Part shown: positions 1-5,318 of the stretch, piece after piece | Position numbering within the stretch: the stretch's first letter is position 1 | How the letters are laid out: every line of letters starts with the position of its first letter | Origin: an uncultured Cloacibacillus sp. | GTDB lineage: Bacteria > Synergistota > Synergistia > Synergistales > Synergistaceae | Length of the DNA: 5,924 nt | Assembly (NCBI GenBank): GCA_900545755.1 | Contig: URAG01000098.1 | Coordinates: forward strand, 1-5,924 | Direction: 5' to 3' | Translations under genes and position numbers: made by a program | The notes under the pieces: model-generated | Told to the model about the DNA's origin: nothing | Seen by the model: the letters and a program-made list of their open reading frames with translations, nothing else | The model's database searches: none

Positions 1-1056
1 CATCGCGTTCGAAGTCGCGCCCATGGCGAAGCCGACGAAGCCCGCAGTCATAACCGCCGCCTCGTAATCGCGCCCCATCACGTTGAATACGACGAAGTAT
101 GCGAACAGGTACATCATAGCCATCTGCGCGGCGAGCGTTGCGACGAGCGGGACGGCGAGGCCGACTAGCAGCCAGAGTTGAAGCCCAGCGAGCGCCATCG
201 CGAGGAAAAGGCTCAGAGACATATTGCCGACGACTTCGACCTCCTCAAGCGGGAAATCGCGCTTCGCGGCGTCTATAATGTTGCGCACGACCGCCGCAGT
301 AATCATCGCGCCGATGTAGCTCGGGAAGGTTATCCCAGTCGCCTCGGAGAGCAGAGAGCCTATAAAGCTTCCTATGCCGAGCGCTAACATCAGGAGCATA
401 AAGCCGTGGACGAAACGTGCGCCGGAGGTGCGGAACGTGCCGTCGCCTTCATCGTCGGACAAAGCCGCCGCACGGCATCCGCACTTGAGCCTGTGCTTCT
501 TGATCCTGCGCGCAGCCGTAGGGCCGCCCATTGCAGAACCAGCGACGAGGCCGAAAGTCGCGCAGGCGAGCCCCGCGACAGACGCGCCCGGAATGCCCAT
601 CCCTTCCATAACCTGACCGTAGGCCGCCGCCGTGCCAGGGCCGCCGATCATCGAAATCGAGCCGGCGCAGAGGCCGAGCCGCGGGTCCGCGCCGAGCGCC
701 CCTACTATGAGCACGCCGAGCACGTTCTGCGAGCAGGTTATGACGACGGCGAGAATAAGGCACAGCAGGACGGACTTGCCGCCGCGCTTGAGCTGCTGGA
801 GGCTCACCGTAAAACCGACCGTCGTGAAGAAGATGTTCATAAATACGACCTGGAGCGTGTCATCAAAAGAGATGAAAGCCGTTCCAGTCGCGTAAAGCGC
901 AGTATTTACCGCCGCAAAGCAGACGCCGCCGACGAGCGGCTCTGGAATGCAGTATCTTTTGAAAACGGCCACCTTCTCGCAGAGAAAAGAGCCGAGCCAG
1001 TAGAGCGCCGCAGCTAGCGCGACGGCGTGGTACATGTTCATGTGGATTTCAAGCAT
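1..1056 (-). CDS. gltS: Sodium/glutamate symporter GltS, C-terminus cut by window edge
   Basis: Inner-membrane secondary transporter that in characterised relatives takes up glutamate with Na+. The minus frame is open for 352 codons from ATG 1056 to the left edge. The family is about 400 residues, so roughly 50 C-terminal residues are missing. By recall it aligns with E. coli GltS along its length: a KRYCIPEPLVGG block near residue 34, LACATFGLVAGSAMGGP near 165, and VVGNMSLSLFLAMALAGLQL near 280. The two re-entrant loop motifs are present but altered: GGPGTAAAYG at 138-147 (E. coli has GGHGTGAAW) and GFAMGATSNAM at the cut end (E. coli has GFGLGATPTA). The start is set by AAGGAGG at 1063-1069, six bases upstream. 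The gene stands alone, divergent from the small gene at 1560. The family call is firm. Glutamate as substrate is inferred and could differ, because the motif residues differ. Confidence 0.93.
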   Translation of the reverse strand, partial: MLEIHMNMYHAVALAAALYWLGSFLCEKVAVFKRYCIPEPLVGGVCFAAVNTALYATGTAFISFDDTLQVVFMNIFFTTVGFTVSLQQLKRGGKSVLLCLILAVVITCSQNVLGVLIVGALGADPRLGLCAGSISMIGGPGTAAAYGQVMEGMGIPGASVAGLACATFGLVAGSAMGGPTAARRIKKHRLKCGCRAAALSDDEGDGTFRTSGARFVHGFMLLMLALGIGSFIGSLLSEATGITFPSYIGAMITAAVVRNIIDAAKRDFPLEEVEVVGNMSLSLFLAMALAGLQLWLLVGLAVPLVATLAAQMAMMYLFAYFVVFNVMGRDYEAAVMTAGFVGFAMGATSNAM

Positions 1057-1133
1057 ATTCCGCCTCCTTAATTTTAAGCCCCGGCGCGGCGGGGCCGTAT
1101 CGCCGCGGCAGCGCGCGGCTTCGGTTTATCTTT

Positions 1134-1200
1134 GCCCTATACTACTGATATAACATAAATAACAAAACTACAACTATTCTCATTATAGCCTTGATAGGGC
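1134..1200. repeat. Spaced 7-bp inverted repeat around the gltS promoter
   Basis: GCCCTAT at 1134-1140 and ATAGGGC at 1194-1200 are exact reverse complements whose centres are 60 bases apart, about six helical turns. One arm lies inside the -35/-10 spacer of the proposed gltS promoter. The other lies about 35 bases into the transcript. This layout could suit a repressor binding two half-sites, but seven bases can also match by chance. Confidence 0.3.
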
Positions 1201-1211
1201 TTACAAATCAA
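1182..1211 (-). promoter_or_regulatory. Probable sigma70 promoter of gltS
   Basis: On the minus strand, TTGATT (1211-1206) is followed by an 18-base spacer and a perfect TATAAT (1187-1182). Transcription would start near 1175 and give a leader of about 120 bases ending in the GC-rich stretch before the gltS ribosome binding site. The region just upstream (1230-1285) is very A/T-rich and could act as an UP element. Assigned from sequence only. Confidence 0.6.
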
Positions 1212-1296
1212 TCAACTTCACGGAATTGCGCCATGTTTTTTAAATAAAACATTGGAAAATATATAAAAAAGCAAAAAATACTCTGCCGTTTTAGTC

Positions 1297-1308
1297 CGTT
1301 GCGCAACG
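1297..1308. repeat. Perfect 12-bp palindrome, candidate operator
   Basis: CGTTGCGCAACG reads the same on both strands. It lies between the two divergent promoters, about 85 bases upstream of the gltS -35 box and 150 bases upstream of the rightward -35 box. A dimeric regulator could bind it. No family is assigned. Confidence 0.3.
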
Positions 1309-1460
1309 CCGGCCTTCGGCACGGGGGCCGAAACGGCGCGGATATCTTTATGCCGCGGTATAGGTTTTTCACGCTGCGGCTTGGGAGCGGCCCGAGACTC
1401 CGCCGCGTATGTCCACGAAAGGCACGCGCGCAGAAATTCCGGCGCGGCGCGAATTTAATA

Positions 1461-1489
1461 TTGTAGATTGCCGCGATGAATGATAGAAT
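1461..1489 (+). promoter_or_regulatory. Probable sigma70 promoter of the small membrane protein gene
   Basis: TTGTAG (1461-1466), a 17-base spacer and TAGAAT (1484-1489) match the bacterial housekeeping promoter at optimal spacing. The start of transcription would be near 1496, giving a leader of about 64 bases before the ATG at 1560. Confidence 0.55.
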
Positions 1490-1559
1490 AAGCGTAGAGA
1501 ATGTTACGTAAAATTACCGATGCTTATAACGGTAGTTTGGTGGAACGGAGGCGGCGCGG

Positions 1560-1745
1560 ATGTCGAAGGAAGACAAGATTCGTTTTTCTTTCCTGCTGAT
1601 AGTTACGATAATCGTCATGGCGATGAACATACAAGTCGTAACGACGACCCACCGCCGCAGCCTCACGATGCTCGACACGATGTTTGACGACTACCTCGTC
1701 TCTACGGCGAGAAGCTGGGCCGCCGCCCCTGCCGAAACAATGTAG
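1560..1745 (+). CDS. Small single-span membrane protein, 61 residues, function unknown
   Basis: I do not recognise a family. The predicted protein has a short charged N-terminus (K3, E4, D5, K6, R8), one hydrophobic helix at about residues 9-27 (FSFLLIVTIIVMAMNIQVV), a basic turn (H31, R32, R33), then a helix-prone segment at 34-56 with acidic residues D39, D43 and D44, and an Ala-rich tail. Evidence that it is real: GGAGG at 1547-1551, eight bases before the ATG; a well-spaced promoter at 1461; an intrinsic terminator 75 bases after the stop; and codon use like the neighbouring genes (ATA isoleucine, CTC leucine). It appears to be a monocistronic unit. It could instead be the N-terminus of a decayed sensor or membrane protein, but I found no continuation in other frames. 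The existence of the gene is likely. Its role is unknown. Confidence 0.55.
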   Translation: MSKEDKIRFSFLLIVTIIVMAMNIQVVTTTHRRSLTMLDTMFDDYLVSTARSWAAAPAETM

Positions 1746-1820
1746 AGACAGTCATTCGGCCTCCTTTCTTTCCCCTCCAGAGTTTCAATGCCGCAGCAAA
1801 CCTGAAGGGACGATGCAGAG

Positions 1821-1855
1821 ACCCCGCCCGCGCCGCTCAAGGGCGGGGTTTACTT
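1821..1855 (+). terminator. Rho-independent terminator after the small gene
   Basis: A perfect 9-bp stem, ACCCCGCCC (1821-1829) with GGGCGGGGT (1841-1849), encloses an 11-base loop and is followed by TTTACTT. The U-tract is interrupted, so strength is uncertain. The position, 75 bases past the stop at 1745, fits a terminator for the small gene. Confidence 0.6.
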
Positions 1856-2042
1856 ATGCGCACGCCCACGCACTGCGCGCCATGACGCAAATAATATTTG
1901 ACTTGGCGCTCGAAAGACCGGCCGTCAACAGAGCGGATATTTCAGCGCTGATGCGGTACTGTTTATATCAGATAAAACGGACGTGTAATGTGAGGCGTAG
2001 GCGCAATGTTTTCATGAACGATGATCGGTAGCCCCGGACTCG

Positions 2043-2058
2043 CGCGATTGCGCGATTG
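2043..2058. repeat. Tandem duplication of an 8-base unit
   Basis: CGCGATTG occurs twice head to tail (2043-2050 and 2051-2058). It is a short local duplication with no assigned function. Confidence 0.5.
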
Positions 2059-2091
2059 TCTTTAATAAAAAGGCAAGTTAAAGCACATTTA

Positions 2092-2110
2092 TTTTGTCGC
2101 CGAGACAAAA
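2092..2110. repeat. 7-bp hairpin or operator-like inverted repeat
   Basis: TTTTGTC (2092-2098) and GACAAAA (2104-2110) are perfect inverted repeats around a 5-base loop, GCCGA. It could be an operator, or a weak bidirectional terminator given the T and A arms. There is no gene close enough to decide. Confidence 0.35.
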
Positions 2111-2280
2111 GGCAGTATGTCGCCGCACAATATTTGTCCAATAGAATAGGCTGAAATCGATTGTGCGAAAAAGCCGTCCTATAAATTATCCAGAGGCCTA
2201 AAGAAATATGAACAGGCAAAGAATTCGGCGCGCAGATGAACAAGGCATGAAATAACCGCCGTGCCGCTGCGTGCAACCGC

Positions 2281-2309
2281 TTGACACATTTGCGCGCGGC
2301 GTGTATCTT
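2281..2309 (+). promoter_or_regulatory. Strong sigma70-like promoter of the MATE gene
   Basis: A consensus -35 box TTGACA (2281-2286) lies exactly 17 bases before TATCTT (2304-2309). Transcription would start near 2316, so the MATE message would carry a leader of about 125 bases that contains both terminator-like hairpins. Confidence 0.7.
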
Positions 2310-2321
2310 ACGGGTATAAAA

Positions 2322-2349
2322 CCGCCCCGCAGGGCGGAGTGGATTTTTT
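2322..2349 (+). promoter_or_regulatory. First leader hairpin upstream of the MATE gene
   Basis: CCGCCC (2322-2327), loop CGCA and GGGCGG (2332-2337) form a tight 6-bp GC stem that begins only a few bases after the predicted transcription start. A run of six T at 2344-2349 follows after a six-base gap, so termination would be imperfect. On the minus strand the same stem is followed by TTTTATA, so it could also stop leftward transcription. Confidence 0.45.
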
Positions 2350-2365
2350 GTATGAAAATACTTTT

Positions 2366-2406
2366 CGCCACATGACTGCCGGAGGGCCGTTGTGCGGCGT
2401 TTTTTT
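2366..2406 (+). terminator. Terminator-like hairpin in the MATE leader (candidate attenuator)
   Basis: CGCC-ACA (2366-2372) can pair with TGT (2391-2393) and GGCG (2396-2399) around a two-base bulge. An inner GCC/GGC stem (2378-2380 with 2385-2387) forms inside. An alternative stem GCCG/CGGC (2386-2389 with 2395-2398) competes for the same bases. Seven T residues (2400-2406) follow directly. It lies between the promoter at 2281 and the MATE start at 2440 and so would cut the message before the coding region. It is either an attenuator or the end of a short independent transcript. Confidence 0.5.
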
Positions 2407-2439
2407 ATGTTCGGCGATAAAAAAGGGGAGTATTCGGAG

Positions 2440-3774
2440 ATGGATCAGACTTTCATGAAGGAGAGGGCCGTGCTGCCGCTCGTGCTTTCGATGGCGCTGC
2501 CGATGATGCTTTCGATGATGGTGCTTTCGCTTTACAACATCGTGGACAGCTATTTCGTCGCGAAGATAAGCGAGGAGGCTATGACGGCGCTGTCGCTCGT
2601 CTTTCCTATACAGAATTTCGTCGGCGCGATAACCATAGGCTTCGGCGTCGGAATCAACGCCGCCGTCTCGTTCCACCTCGGCGCTGAGGAATTCGACCGC
2701 GCGGACGCCGCGGCGACGCAGGGCGTCGTGCTGAGCGCCGTCCACGGAGTCTTGCTGACTGTCGCCTGCATCGCGGCGATGCCCTCGTTTCTCGGAATGT
2801 TCACGGACGACGCGGAAGTGGTGGGCCTCGGCCTGCGCTACTCAAACATTATTTTCTCCTTCTCCGTGATAATCGCGATAGGGCTAGCCTACGAGAAGAT
2901 CTTTCAGTCTGTAGGGCGCATGGCTTCGACGATGTTCTGCATGATGTGCGGCTGCGTCGCGAACATCATCCTCGACCCGATTATGATTTTCGGCTTCGGC
3001 CCGGTGCCCGCGATGGGAATCGAAGGCGCGGCGTGGGCGACGGGCATAGGGCAGGTGCTGACGCTCGCGATGTATCTTCTGCTTGCGCGGCTGAACCCGC
3101 TGGCGGTGCATGTAACGGCGAAGTACACGCGCGTCACGCGCGGGACGGCGCGCCGCCTCTACTCCGTCGGCGTGCCTGCGGCGCTGAACCTCGCGCTGCC
3201 GTCGCTGCTCATTTCGTCGCTGAATATCATCCTCTCGCAGTATTCGCAGATTTACGTCGTCGTCCTCGGCGTTTACTATAAGTTGCAGACTTTCCTCTAT
3301 CTCCCTGCCAACGGCATCGTGCAGGGCATGAGGCCGCTGGTCGGCTACAACTTCGGCGCACGGGAGTACGCGCGTGTCAGGAGTATATGCCTGACGGCCT
3401 TCGCGCTGGCGGCGGGAATAATGGCTGTCGGGACGCTGCTCTGCCAGACGGCGCCGGAGGCGCTGATAGGCCCGTTCACCAGAAACGCAGAGACGGTCCG
3501 CGCGGGCGCGCAGGCGCTGCGGGTCATCAGCTTCGGCTTCGTCGTCTCGACGGTTTCGGTTATCGCCTCCGGCGCGCTTGAAGGGCTAGGCATGGGCGCG
3601 CCGTCGTTCGTCATTTCGCTGCTGCGCTACGCAGTCATAACGATTCCAGCCGCTTTCGTCCTGAGCCGCTTCCTCGGGGCCGTCGGCGTCTGGCACGCCT
3701 TCTGGCTCGCAGAACTCTGCACCGCTGCGGCGGCGTATTTCATATACCGCCGCGAAACTGAGGGGCGGCGGTAA
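2440..3774 (+). CDS. MATE family efflux transporter (MepA/DinF-like)
   Basis: Inner-membrane antiporter of 444 residues, the usual length for the family. MATE proteins export drugs or metabolites in exchange for Na+ or H+. Two MatE repeats are visible, at about residues 11-170 and 230-400, rich in hydrophobic helices. Family-like blocks are YNIVDSYFVAKI at 32-43, the small-residue segment IEGAAWATGIGQV, and QGMRPLVGYNFGAREYARVR at about 295-314. I chose ATG 2440 because AGGGGAG at 2424-2430 lies nine bases upstream. The in-frame ATG 2407 and GTG 2392 have no suitable ribosome binding site and overlap the leader hairpin. The gene is monocistronic, with its own strong promoter and attenuator-like leader. 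The cargo cannot be told from sequence. Confidence 0.93.
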   Translation: MDQTFMKERAVLPLVLSMALPMMLSMMVLSLYNIVDSYFVAKISEEAMTALSLVFPIQNFVGAITIGFGVGINAAVSFHLGAEEFDRADAAATQGVVLSAVHGVLLTVACIAAMPSFLGMFTDDAEVVGLGLRYSNIIFSFSVIIAIGLAYEKIFQSVGRMASTMFCMMCGCVANIILDPIMIFGFGPVPAMGIEGAAWATGIGQVLTLAMYLLLARLNPLAVHVTAKYTRVTRGTARRLYSVGVPAALNLALPSLLISSLNIILSQYSQIYVVVLGVYYKLQTFLYLPANGIVQGMRPLVGYNFGAREYARVRSICLTAFALAAGIMAVGTLLCQTAPEALIGPFTRNAETVRAGAQALRVISFGFVVSTVSVIASGALEGLGMGAPSFVISLLRYAVITIPAAFVLSRFLGAVGVWHAFWLAELCTAAAAYFIYRRETEGRR

Positions 3775-3810
3775 GGAGACGGCCGCTTCAAACGGTGATA
3801 AACACAATAT

Positions 3811-3852
3811 GTCATCCCGGCAAGCCGTCGCGACCGATGCATCGCGGCGGGC
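3811..3852. repeat. GC-rich palindromic intergenic element, copy A
   Basis: After GTCATCCCGG, CCGTCGCGA (3825-3833) pairs with TCGCGGCGG (3842-3850) in a 9-bp stem with one G-T wobble and an 8-base loop. The perfect palindrome CGATGCATCG (3835-3844) overlaps the loop and the 3' arm. The GTCATCCCGG lead-in resembles dispersed intergenic palindromes of many bacterial genomes. Confidence 0.4.
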
Positions 3853-3909
3853 GTTAGAGGTTTCGCCGTGCGTCCACTGCGCCCGCGCTTCTCCTGCGGA
3901 CGCGGAATC

Positions 3910-3930
3910 CGGCGGCTTCAAATTCCGCCG
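3910..3930. repeat. 6-bp hairpin in the convergent intergenic region
   Basis: CGGCGG (3910-3915) and CCGCCG (3925-3930) pair around a nine-base loop. No T-run follows, so it is not a typical intrinsic terminator. Confidence 0.35.
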
Positions 3931-3980
3931 CGCCGCGGTATTTATAACAGCTTAAATTGATAAAAGGGATAAAGCCGTTC

Positions 3981-4007
3981 CGTCACGCCGCGCTTGACGC
4001 GGCGGCT
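3981..4007. repeat. GC-rich palindromic intergenic element, copy B
   Basis: CGCCGCG (3986-3992), loop CTTGA and CGCGGCG (3998-4004) form a perfect 7-bp stem preceded by CGTCA. The CGCTTGACGCG core is typical of short palindromes scattered between genes in diverse bacteria. This and copy A both begin with GTCA and lie about 170 bases apart. Confidence 0.45.
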
Positions 4008-4060
4008 GTAAAGTAAAGCTGGCATACCGGCATATAACGGGCGGAAATCCCCGCTCATGC

Positions 4061-4092
4061 GGCAAGGCGGCCCCTTATGGAGCCGCCTTGCC
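4061..4092. terminator. Strong hairpin at the convergent gene end, probable terminator
   Basis: An 11-bp perfect stem, GGCAAGGCGGC (4061-4071) with GCCGCCTTGCC (4082-4092), has a 10-base loop. It lies 31 bases beyond the stop of the minus-strand substrate-binding protein gene and downstream of the plus-strand MATE gene. Neither side has a clear T-run, so it may act as an mRNA 3'-end stabiliser or a weak terminator for either gene. Confidence 0.5.
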
Positions 4093-4122
4093 TTGGAGGA
4101 TTGAGTTGAGGTAGGTAGGTTG

Positions 4123-5133
4123 TTAGTCTGCCAGCACCGGGTCCCAGACCTGTTTGATGATGGTTTCCGTGTCTTTGCTCGGGTCGATCAGCCCGAATTT
4201 TTTGTAGTCGTTGATGGTGTCGCGGAGGGTCTGCTCCGTGAGTTCGTCGCTGATGCTGAAGTCGTAGGTCTTGAATATCTCAAGCACGAGGTCGTAGGGG
4301 CCGGAAGCCCAGTTGTTGGCCTGGAGGATTTTGACGGCTTCTTCGCGGTTGTTCATTATCCATTCGCTGGCCTTTTCGTGGGCGCGCGTAAGCTTCTTGA
4401 CAGTTATCGGGTTCTTGTTGTAAAAGTCGAGGTGGACGGCGTGGATGCAGCAGGCTTCTTTCTGGAAGTCAGGGTCGAAGGTCAGCGAGCGGATTATGCG
4501 CAGCGTGCCGTTGTCGAGGAATTGCTTGGCGAACTGGTCTCCGAGGAGCGCCGCCGATATTTCGCCGTTCTGCATCGCAAGGACGGAGGCTCCGGCCTCG
4601 ACTACCTTCCATTTGACTTTGCGCGGGTCTACGTTGTCCTTGTTGAGGAAGCGCATCGCTATGTTGTGGTCGGAGTTGCCTATTCCGTCCGGGATCGCTA
4701 TGTATTTGCCTTCAAGGTCTTTCGTGCTCTTTATCGGGGAGTCGTTGAGCACATAGAGCGATTTGCAGCCGGTGTGTATGCCCGTCGTGAATTTCATGCG
4801 GACGCCGTTGACTGTCGGGACGAGCATCGTCGCTATGTGGTCTCCAGCCACGTCCACCTTGCCCGTGCCTATCGCGTCTGTCTGCGCGCTGCTGCCGCCC
4901 GCCATGCGTACTATCTTCGTCTTGAGCCCCTCGGCCTCATAGAAACCTTTCATCTGGGCTATTCCGAACGTCCCGAGGCAGAGGCCGCCGTTGTAGCCGA
5001 CGATTATCTCCCTGCCGTAGGCTGGCTCCTTCTTCCACGCCTCTTCCTCGGCGGGGTCTCCCGCCGCCCATGCCGCCTGAGTCGTCGCCGCTATCAGGCA
5101 GCACAGAGCTACGCTCAAAAGTTTTCTCTTCAC
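4123..5133 (-). CDS. ABC transporter substrate-binding protein, NMT1/SsuA/TauA family
   Basis: Exported solute receptor of 336 residues that would deliver a small organic solute to an inner-membrane ABC importer. A Sec signal peptide is clear: basic MKRK, a hydrophobic core at 5-19, and a likely type I cleavage site after AWA at residue 23. There is no lipobox, so it should be free in the periplasm. The mature part has the family pattern: REIIVGYNGGLCLGTFGIAQ near 41-60, KGFYEAEGLKTKIV (62-75), a DAIGTGKVDVAGDH block (86-99), then STKDLEGKYIAIPDGIG (136-152). The start is GTG 5133, because AGGAG at 5144-5148 is ten bases away. An ATG at 5140 is out of frame and only three bases from it. The last codons of an ABC ATPase lie 74 bases upstream on the same strand, so this is the distal gene of an ABC operon. 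The ligand is unknown (nitrate, sulfonate, taurine and pyrimidine-type receptors share the fold). Confidence 0.9.
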   Translation of the reverse strand: MKRKLLSVALCCLIAATTQAAWAAGDPAEEEAWKKEPAYGREIIVGYNGGLCLGTFGIAQMKGFYEAEGLKTKIVRMAGGSSAQTDAIGTGKVDVAGDHIATMLVPTVNGVRMKFTTGIHTGCKSLYVLNDSPIKSTKDLEGKYIAIPDGIGNSDHNIAMRFLNKDNVDPRKVKWKVVEAGASVLAMQNGEISAALLGDQFAKQFLDNGTLRIIRSLTFDPDFQKEACCIHAVHLDFYNKNPITVKKLTRAHEKASEWIMNNREEAVKILQANNWASGPYDLVLEIFKTYDFSISDELTEQTLRDTINDYKKFGLIDPSKDTETIIKQVWDPVLAD

Positions 5134-5207
5134 TGTGCATCTACTCCTTATTTTAGGAATTTACGCAAAAGGCTTGTGGGTTTTCCGCCGCAGCCTGATG
5201 TTTCGGT

Positions 5208-5318
5208 TTATTCCGCCTCTTCCTCCGCGCGGCCGAAGTCGAGCATTTCAAGGACGTGTTTGCGGTATTCCATGAATTTGTTGCTCGTTCGGTTGCGCGG
5301 GTATTCGAGGTCGATCTG
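5208..5318 (-). CDS. C-terminal fragment of an ABC transporter ATPase (SsuB/TauB type)
   Basis: The last 36 codons before TAA (5210-5208) read IDLEYPRNRTSNKFMEYRKH and onward to an acidic tail, AEEEAE. The PRxRTSxxFxxxRKxxLxxL pattern is the usual C-terminal end of ATPases that serve NMT1/SsuA-type receptors. The gene lies 74 bases upstream of the substrate-binding protein gene in the same orientation, which fits an ATPase-receptor operon. Past about 5318 the minus frame stays open to the window edge, but the translation shows no Walker A, Walker B or LSGGQ-like motif. It is simply the antisense of the phosphodiesterase domain. The ATPase is therefore cut off at this junction. The identity rests on a short stretch, but the context supports it. 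Confidence 0.6.
   Translation of the reverse strand, partial: QIDLEYPRNRTSNKFMEYRKHVLEMLDFGRAEEEAE
5298..5318. other. Chimeric junction: ABC operon joined to phosphodiesterase gene
   Basis: Left of this point the minus strand encodes an ABC ATPase C-terminus. Right of it the plus strand encodes a phosphodiesterase domain. In 5301-5318 both readings are plausible (QIDLEY on minus, VFEVDL on plus), which suggests a few bases of shared sequence at the join. Both genes are truncated head to head here. There is no insertion-sequence end, att-like repeat or tRNA at the point. Confidence 0.6.

Larger units (their letters stand above)
1057..1559. other. Divergent intergenic region between gltS and the small membrane protein gene
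   Basis: About 500 bases without a convincing gene. From left to right it holds the gltS ribosome binding site and GC-rich leader (1057-1125), the gltS promoter (1182-1211), an A/T-rich block (1230-1285), a perfect 12-base palindrome (1297-1308), a hairpin TTCGGC/GCCGAA (1315-1332), and the rightward promoter (1461-1489). A small inverted repeat TACCG/CGGTA flanks ATGCTTATAA near 1515-1535, in the leader of the small gene, and could be an operator. Confidence 0.6.
1857..2280. other. Intergenic stretch with no recognisable gene
   Basis: About 420 bases of mixed composition. Every open frame here lacks a good ribosome binding site, and the translations have biased, low-complexity composition rich in Arg, Cys and His. 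Two small structures are listed separately (the tandem repeat at 2043-2058 and the hairpin at 2092-2110). Nothing else could be supported. Confidence 0.5.
3775..4122. other. Convergent intergenic region rich in hairpins, no gene
   Basis: About 350 bases between the ends of the MATE gene and the substrate-binding protein gene. Four GC-rich inverted repeats fill it (3811-3852, 3910-3930, 3981-4007, 4061-4092), separated by an A/T-rich patch at 3941-3972. No open frame here has a credible start or family-like translation. There is no classical terminator close to the MATE stop. Confidence 0.6.

Noticed and set aside
406..1017. 203-codon plus-strand frame across the left part of the window
   Set aside because: It is the antisense of gltS. 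The translation is rich in Arg, Ala and Glu and has no recognisable family, while the minus frame matches GltS from end to end.
1684..2031. 115-codon plus-strand frame after the small gene
   Set aside because: It overlaps the small gene and runs through the terminator hairpin. It has no ribosome binding site and its composition is random-like.
1968..2276. 102-codon minus-strand frame in the intergenic stretch
   Set aside because: There is no good ribosome binding site and no family-like pattern. Cys, Arg and His are over-represented, as expected from non-coding DNA.
2310..2410. Known riboswitch class (fluoride, guanidine, THF) in the MATE leader
   Set aside because: I compared remembered consensus motifs and found no convincing match, so only a generic attenuator is proposed.
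2407..2439. MATE start at ATG 2407 or GTG 2392
   Set aside because: Both follow the hairpin and T-run with no ribosome binding site at a workable distance, and the added residues are not typical of the family.
2308..2745. 145-codon minus-strand frame opposite the MATE start
   Set aside because: It is the antisense of the MATE gene and leader. The His- and Arg-rich translation is typical of a shadow frame.
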